From: Podocnemis expansa
Lineage: Eukaryota > Chordata > Testudines > Podocnemididae
Length of the DNA: 64,000 bases
Reading direction: 5' to 3'
Assembly: GCA_007922195.1 (NCBI GenBank)
Contig: ML681991.1
Coordinates: forward strand, 48,590,089-48,654,088
Position 1 is the first letter of the stretch. Each line of letters begins with the position of its first letter. This document shows, piece by piece, positions 58,033 through 64,000 of this stretch. The position numbers and the translations under genes were made by a program. Under the pieces are notes generated by a model. The model was not told where the DNA came from. It saw nothing but the letters and a program-made list of their open reading frames with translations, and searched no databases.

Positions 58033-58556
58033 AAAAGTGCAAATCTCCCCATGGTTATAGTGCAAATCAAAAGTGCAAATCTCCCCCTGTTTTCCTGAGC
58101 CTCGCAGAAGCTTTGGGGAGTGTATGCTGTGGGTGACTGGAAAAGGGCAAAACATAGTTCTCAAAGGTCTTTGTCTATGCTTCTCTTCCCAATTTTGGAT
58201 CTCGGCTCTGAAGCCATTGTCCCAGGGGAGGTACCACCTTGGTGTTGCCTGCAGAAGGGAACAGTCTTCCTTGGCGTTTTGGTCAAGTGAACTCAAATGC
58301 CCTTTTTCCAGTCATTTGCATCCTTTTATCAAGGAAACCTTGCTAAAGAGCCTCAGAAGTGTCCTGTTTCATTTATCACTCCAGCAAACCCCCTTTTTCT
58401 TCCCAGGTGTTATTTGCCTTATATAAGTCATTTTAAATGATTTATTTAAAAAAAATAGGAATTACCTGTCAAAACATGTGCAGTGTAGACAGTCTGGGAA
58501 AATCCATAAGGCAGAGGAAGATAAGAAAATACTGTCCTTTAGTTAAGATATTCAAC

Positions 58557-58737
58557 CAGTGGTTTTCCAGTCATGGATCAAGACCCAGTATTGGGTTGCA
58601 CACTTTCAGGTACTGGGTTGTGGTAGCCCCTGCTGCCACTGCCAAAAGACAAATGCATGGCTCAAAGACGTAATTGGGTCACGAGCATATATGATTTGTT
58701 GAAATGGGTCCTGAGGAAAAACATTTGGAAACCATTG
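58557..58737. mobile_element. Probable hAT-type miniature element
   Basis: The left end cagtggttttccag and right end ggaaaccattg are inverted repeats of the same type as at 42.98 kb. No clear target duplication. A further similar phrase (ccaggggttttaacc) starts at 58745. Confidence 0.5.
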
Positions 58738-58739
58738 CA

Positions 58740-59518
58740 CTAGACCAGGGGTTTTAACCTAGGGTCCATGGACTAAGCTAAATACTTCTAAAGGGGCCTG
58801 CACTTCCACTTGGCATTTTTTTTAGGAGTCCACAAAAGAAAAAAAGGTTGCAGACTGCTGCCATGCTGAGACAAATACCTCAGGCTGAGAGCTGTAAAGG
58901 GCCTAAGGGGTTTGGATGCTTCATTCTCATTCATATGAACTGGAACCAGGCATCCAGCTGCCCCATGCAGCTTTGAAACTTTCACCTTGAATCCCCCTGG
59001 CCATTATTTTCCGAATAAGGAAGTTTAGGTACCTGCCATAAGGACCTTTAAAGGGACATGATTTTCAGAAGGGTGAATGCTGAGCATTTGCTGACCCCTG
59101 ATGCCCTTGAAACTGCTCGAGCTGGCCACCCAAAGACAGCTGTTACTTTGTACATCTTGCCTCCTGCACCTCAGTTCCCCATCCTTCCTTCCTCCATGCT
59201 GCTGTGATCCAGAGCACTCATGGCACAGAACAACCACTAATGAGACTTCAGACGGCTTCAAAGAAGTAAGGGTGCTGGGGAGGTTGTATTTGACCAGGCC
59301 CAAACAAAGCCCACAGCAGCTCCTACACCCTTTCCTGCCCAGTGTGGGATCTGTACACACATACACACATCATGCTAGCTTATGTAAAATCAAATCTCCT
59401 CTGGGCTGGGAAGTTCTTTTATTGCAAGAAATGAAATGAGGGCCCTGGTCCCAGCTTCATCCTCTAGGTGATCCTCCAGTGCAAATAATTAACAGAACAA
59501 AACAATTTTATTTTGCAG
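58740..59518 (+). other. Upstream flank of the 59.5-kb gene; presumed intron or 5' region
   Basis: No open frame with family features. A splice acceptor (attttattttgcag) ends at 59518, so at least one upstream exon, probably non-coding, should exist here or further left. I could not identify it or a promoter. Confidence 0.45.
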
Positions 59519-59529
59519 TGCAGAACACC

Positions 59530-60561
59530 ATGCCTGCAATAGTCCCCAAGAGCAAAGCCCCAGGAGTTGATTTCTGCGGGGTGAATGAATACTACTACAT
59601 CATTCGATCAGACCTGGGCTGTTACATGAGGTCAACCAATTTCAATGAAGGAAAAGATCTGCATGTCTTCAGCCTGCACCCCTCCTGCCAGGGTGGGGAG
59701 CACTACCTTGCCCACCAGGATGATCTCTTCTACATCATTAAAGGTGGGTCTTATCGCCGGGTAACCAACATGAACAAGGATGCAGATGCTGTGGTGTACA
59801 ATCTCCACCCCAACTGTCAGGGAGGAGACCATTATCTCTCTGCCTTTGGGAACTTTTACATCATCTTCCAGAAGAAGGGGATCTACCGCAGGGTCACCAA
59901 CATGAACACCAACTCAGATGCCATTGAATACAGCCTCCACCCATCCTGCCGAGATGGTCTCTATTACTGGGGCATAAAGGATTATTATTACTTTGTGAAG
60001 CCCCATGATGAATGGGGGATACAATATTACCGAACTACAAATTTCCATGAGAACATAGATGCTGTGACCTATTCCTTCCACCCTGACGTGGTCAACTTCC
60101 TCCCTGGTGGGTTGGCTATCACGCATGGGTCAGCTTACGGCACCTGGGAGGCCATCAAGACCATCTCCAATGATTCCAACACGCCCATCACCTGGAACAA
60201 GAAGATCACCAGGAAGGTGGGTTACACCAAGGAGAAGATGAGCAGTGTGGAGCACAACTGGAATGTGAGCATCTCAGCTTCATACCAGTCAGGAGCCCTC
60301 ACCGAGGCAATTGCTAAATATCAGTTCTCCCTCACAGCTCAATACGGTGGGAAAAGTGTCAACACGGAGCAGGAGAACTGGAGCCAGGCTACTGATGTGG
60401 AAGAATCTGTCAACCTGACCTTGCAGCCCCAGGAGAAGATCTACATATGGCAGTACCATCTGGGCCTTGGCAAGGAGAACATCTTGTTCTGCCGTGACAT
60501 GAAATTCAGCAACAATTCCAACCCCCCTACTGATGTCCCCCTGCCACCTTCTAACCAGTGA
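59530..60561 (+). CDS. Leaderless tetra-repeat protein with beta-rich C-terminal module (unnamed)
   Basis: A 343-residue uninterrupted frame. I chose the ATG at 59530 because a splice acceptor (ending 59518) lies just before it; the in-phase ATG at 59479 falls in the presumed intron. Residues about 20-200 form four repeats of roughly 42-50 residues with the pattern aromatic-Tyr-Ile-Ile, Tyr-Arg-Arg-Val-Thr-Asn-Met-Asn, Asp-Ala, Tyr-x-Leu-His-Pro-x-Cys, Gly-x-His-Tyr-Leu; repeats 2 and 3 are cleanest and repeat 4 diverges. Residues about 205-343 are rich in alternating Ser/Thr and aromatic residues with few charged clusters, as in beta-hairpin modules of aerolysin-type pore-forming proteins; this likeness is impression, not proof. 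There is no signal peptide or membrane helix. Six cysteines are present (16, 31, 53, 96, 140, 321). Similar proteins exist in fishes and amphibians as far as I recall, without an assigned function. No frameshift or stop suggests decay. Confidence 0.9.
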   Translation: MPAIVPKSKAPGVDFCGVNEYYYIIRSDLGCYMRSTNFNEGKDLHVFSLHPSCQGGEHYLAHQDDLFYIIKGGSYRRVTNMNKDADAVVYNLHPNCQGGDHYLSAFGNFYIIFQKKGIYRRVTNMNTNSDAIEYSLHPSCRDGLYYWGIKDYYYFVKPHDEWGIQYYRTTNFHENIDAVTYSFHPDVVNFLPGGLAITHGSAYGTWEAIKTISNDSNTPITWNKKITRKVGYTKEKMSSVEHNWNVSISASYQSGALTEAIAKYQFSLTAQYGGKSVNTEQENWSQATDVEESVNLTLQPQEKIYIWQYHLGLGKENILFCRDMKFSNNSNPPTDVPLPPSNQ

Positions 60562-61560
60562 TCTGAAACAAGGAGCCACCAGGAATACCACAAGCTAGTT
60601 CCAGGGACATCACTAGGGGTTACAGCATGTGGGAGGCTATTGCCCCACCCCTGAGCCAGCCACTCTGCTTCAGAGGATTGAGTGGGCTGGCCCTGAGGTG
60701 AGGCAGGCAGGCCGAGTGGCCAGGCGCTGCTCTCCCACCAGCCTCTGGGCTGGCCCTCACCACCCCTGTGCCAGCTGTTCCTTGGCATGGCGGTAGGGAG
60801 GAGCGGTCCAGAGCAGAGGCCAGGTTCCACACTCCTGCCCCTGCCCATCTGCCTTCAACTTTGTGCCAAAGGCAGCAAAGCGGGGGAGGGGGGCAGCATA
60901 GCTAGGGGGTGGCAGGCAGCGGGTTCGGTCCCACGCTGCCCTACTCACAGCACAGCAGGACAGTTCAGGACCTACAGAACTGTGGGGTGAGGGGCAATCA
61001 CCCCTCTTGCCCTTACCCCTCAAGGACAGCCCTGGCTAGCTAATGGTATGACTGAGAAGAAAGGCTGGCTCTCAGGTATATTTTGGGGCACTATTTTATA
61101 GCAGCTTCTGTAATCAAGTAAAGATATTTTGGGGATTTCCTCTAAGTTGTGTGCACCTCAGTTTCACCCCCTATGTTACTCGTGTGTTTTCGATGATGGG
61201 ATCCAGGTATGTGATCACTGCAGAGGCCACTGGTGGGTGAGTGGCCTTCCTCAGCCATAGCTATGCAGACCTGGCTAGGACCCCCTGCCCTGAGGCAACC
61301 ACCTGTGTCAGCTCGTGGCAAGAAGAGACAGGAGGGAGTAAACTGTGTGTCTGGGAGGGGACTGGGGTGGAGCAAAGGGATGGCTCACATGAGGGGCTGG
61401 TGGAAGAGGAAGTCCCCCCATAAGGGGTAAGGGTGTGCAGGGCCTAATGATAGACTCTGAGGATCTCCAGCTGATTGCTGCAGTAACATCTAATTAGTCT
61501 GCTAATGAAGTCTTTCTACACTGTGACCCTGAGAACTAATAAATCCCTCTGATTTCCACA
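60562..61560 (+). other. 3' UTR/downstream of the 59.5-kb gene
   Basis: No further gene frame. The first convincing AATAAA is at 61538, so the 3' UTR may be about 1 kb, unless a weaker signal (aagtaaaga near 61119) is used. Confidence 0.45.
61538..61543 (+). terminator. Candidate poly(A) signal of the 59.5-kb gene
   Basis: AATAAA followed by a T/G-containing stretch (ccctctgatttcc, then ttgcttgtgactg), as expected downstream of a cleavage site. Confidence 0.5.
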
Positions 61561-61799
61561 CTGGCTCTGAATTGCTTGTGACTGCAAGAGGTGCATGGTC
61601 CCAATGCGGGGCTCCAGAAAGTCTAAGAAAGGTGGCTGAGGGGGCAGCTCAGGCAGGCCTGGGGAGCTGAACCCTTCAAGACCAGAGTATGGAACCAGCT
61701 ACACTGATGTGTTGAGACCCACGAAGGCTGAGGCTAAGCGTTAGAGTCCTAACTGGCTACATCCCATGTGCTTCCAGTGCATGGTCCCTGGGGCACTAC

Positions 61800-62400
61800 C
61801 CAGGGCCAGCTCAAGGTTATTTGGCATCCTAGGTGCCTGTGATTTTGGCACCCCCACATCCACTGGTGGCCTGGGTTGCATGGGCTGGGTGGTGGGCCTC
61901 CCTCCCACTCCTCCTAGCCCACCCTAAACCTGACCAAGCTGCACACAAAGCCAAGGAGAGGGCTTGGCTGGCCCTGGACAAGCAGTGGACCCAGTTAGTG
62001 GGCTGGGCTGAGCCGCTCCAGACCATGGGCTGCCTGAGGGGTACCAGCTGAGCAGTAGTTTGCAGGCCATGCAGGTTGAGCCAAGGACTGACCCCGAGCC
62101 ATTAAGCCATGGTCCAGTCAAGGGGCCCCTGTGCCCCCTTCCTCCCTCCCTCCCCTCTCAGCACCCCCAAAGCCTGTTCCTAGCCCCCTGCTCCCCCCAT
62201 CTACCTTTTCTGGTGACTGAAGCCAGCCCAAACAGCTTCCTGCTTTGTTCGCCCTGGGCTCTGTGCTTGTGCGCAGCAGGGCAGGACATTTAAAATAGGC
62301 TCGCTGGCCCCAGCCTAATGGCCCTTGGCACCCCATACTGGCTGGTGCCCTAGGCAAGCGCCTAGGTCGCCTCTGTGGACAGACCAGCCCACACCATAAC
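61800..62400. repeat. Dispersed repeat with GGCACCC / CCTAGGC phrases
   Basis: The left part (cagggccagctcaaggttat, then ggcatcctaggtgcctgtg) and the right part (ggtgccctaggcaagcgcct) are roughly inverted with respect to each other. Related phrases occur at 27246-27300 and 63076-63130 (ggggccctaggcaaagg and ggggccctggacaaagg). The class is undetermined. Confidence 0.45.
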
Positions 62401-63075
62401 AGACACATATGGTTTAATCATCTGCTAGGATTAACTGACATAGAGGTAAAAGTCTTCAATCTTCCCTAATGATCTCAGCAGGGCATCCAAAACAACCAGG
62501 CAACAAGGAAGTAACTAAGTGGGCTGGGAAATCCCAGCATAGACTGAGCACTTTATGACCAACTGGACAATGCAGAGAGCATACCCTCCTGCTTCAGGCT
62601 GGTATGCACACCACGTGTCTCAGCCATGCCCCTGTCACTGCTACCCACGCTAACATGGATTCATTGCTACTGTTATTTGTGCGAGTGGGCCTGCATGAGC
62701 AAATCATGCCCCAGATCACAGTGCTTGCATTCTCCTATCTCACAGTAGCAGGAGGCTGGCCCAGGGAGATCGGCGGTCTGTGGTTGCTTCTATGCAAGCT
62801 GGAGACTGGAGTCTACCTTCTAGATGTGGCTCCCATCTTGGAGGTGATTGAGAGAAAAAGTAACCCTCCCACTGCAGGCAGAGAGAGAAATGGCCAGCAT
62901 ATCTCCCAGTGACCTACAGCAGTCTCAGACTGTGATAAGCAAAGTGCTGCAACCCAAAGACGATAATGAATTTCCTTGTTTGCAGACACAACCCAACTTT
63001 GCTGGTAGTATCTGAAACACCCGCAAGCCCTTCCCAAAGACAAGGGTTTTGATGTAGTTTATTAGTCATGTAGGC
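62400..63075. other. No recognised gene
   Basis: A 102-residue plus-strand frame at 62604-62912 has no family feature and overlaps conflicting frames. Nothing else can be supported. Confidence 0.4.
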
Positions 63076-63420
63076 AGAGGCAGCCTTAGCTATGTGGGGC
63101 CCTGGACAAAGGCCCACTGTGGCACACACCCCCCCCGGCCATTCTCTGAACCCTCCAGCCAATGTCTTCCTCACCTGCCCTCACCCCCACCTGTTGTGTG
63201 ACCCCCCCCAGCACCTTCCCTGCTTGCCCACCCCCACCTATTCTGCGACCTGCCCCAGCCAGCGTTTGTCCCCCACCCTGCCTGTTCTGGGACCCCCTGG
63301 CAGGCATCTTCCCCCTGCTCACTCTGTGACCCCCCCAGCATCTTCCCTGCCTGACTGCTCACCTCACCCCCTTTGGACACCCAGTGTCTTTGAAGGATGA
63401 TTTTATTGGACTGGTGTGTG
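63076..63420. repeat. C-rich imperfect tandem repeat
   Basis: Recurring ctgcctgctcaccccacctgttctgtgaccc-like phrases (unit about 45-50 bases) give a pyrimidine-rich plus strand. The frames across it are compositional. Confidence 0.6.
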
Positions 63421-63689
63421 GTGGCACAATAGAATGCAGGCATCCTCAGCTTTGCGAGTTTCATTGCCAGCACTTTCCACTGTTTTGTGCTCCTCTGGTG
63501 CTGGTCCCTGGGCTGTGAGCAAAGGCCACACCAGAGCTTAGAGCACCCTGGGCTTCAAACTCTTCTGCCTGGTCTTCCCTGTGCAATGGTGAACAGGAAA
63601 GGGCTGGGAGAAGGACCCATATATGGAGGGACACTGAGCAGGCCTTGGACGGGCTGTGGTGCTACCCCAAGGCCCATCCCTGGGCAGTG

Positions 63690-64000
63690 GTGTTACCAAC
63701 TTTGCCCACCGACTCGGGGTATGCTCATTTTTTAGGGTTGCTTTCTCTATGGGGAAGATGGTACTTCTATTAGTGTGCTGCTTGTGTGACTTGTGTTTCT
63801 ATAGAGGTGCGTCTGAGCGGACCGGGTCTATCAGCACTCTCAGCTGACCCCTTATGTGTCCCTGAACTCAGCAGGCTGGGTCACACAGCACTTCTCTGCT
63901 GCTACCCTTATGTGCCCCTGTACCACACCAAACTAGGCTTGATTATGGATCTTGAGCAGGCTGGGTCACACAGCACTTCTCAGCTGCTACCCTTATATGC
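63690..64000 (+). repeat. Dispersed repeat, copy B (partner at 16880-17180); runs off the window
   Basis: Same orientation and same phrases as copy A, with a slightly longer internal tandem part (gctgctacccttatgtgccc). Confidence 0.75.

Noticed and set aside
62604..62912. 102-residue plus-strand frame
   Set aside because: No family feature, unclear splice context, conflicting overlapping frame on the other strand.

Overview
The window looks like chromosomal DNA of a turtle (Testudines), possibly a soft-shelled turtle; this is inferred from content, not shown by a species-specific marker. The signs are CR1 LINE fragments, hAT-type miniature elements, small TIR elements full of TTATTTCGAAATAA-type palindromes, a DIRS/Ngaro-like retroelement relic, vertebrate intron/exon and poly(A) signals, and an RNase A family cluster of sauropsid type. 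Real coding content is low: two intact ribonuclease A family genes and one intact leaderless repeat protein. Most other open frames are chance frames in repeats.

Layout. Positions 1-19400 hold no recognisable host gene. They contain a DIRS-like ORF1 relic (about 2.4-4.4 kb, minus), a hAT miniature element inside that relic's neighbourhood, an LTR copy (6.3-7.4 kb), a long CR1 remnant (8.3-10.5 kb, minus), a retroviral-type gag relic (11.5-12.8 kb, minus) and palindromic TIR elements (14.7-15.9 kb). Positions 19.4-49.8 kb are a tandemly duplicated RNase A cluster. In order: a worn relic (21.1 kb), a pseudogene (29.2 kb), an intact gene with a complete catalytic triad (36.2 kb), an intact gene whose C-terminal catalytic histidine is tyrosine (41.1 kb), a pseudogene with an early stop but intact transcription and processing signals (44.8 kb), and an inverted, badly decayed copy (48.3 kb, minus). 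Each unit carries the same upstream block, a non-coding exon 1 with or without a TATA box, an intron of about 0.8 kb, a single coding exon, and a 3' UTR with or without AATAAA. LTR copies interrupt or flank the cluster at 31.9-34.0 kb and 52.4-53.5 kb.

Positions 49.8-59.5 kb are mostly repeats: CR1 pieces, a GC-rich minisatellite, an LTR, about 2 kb of purine-rich degenerate tandem repeat, and a palindromic element containing a 400-base assembly gap. At 59.5-60.6 kb lies an uninterrupted 343-residue frame encoding four tandem repeats of about 45 residues followed by a beta-rich C-terminal module. It has no signal peptide and I cannot name it. It is the best candidate for something poorly described. 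The last 3 kb are repeats, including a second copy of a block found at 16.9 kb.

How the genes work together: the RNases are predicted secreted, extremely arginine-rich small ribonucleases of the host-defence/angiogenin-like kind, evolving by duplication and loss. The repeat protein may also be a secreted or mucosal defence protein, but this rests only on its architecture. All homology statements come from reading the sequence and recalled family knowledge; no search was run.
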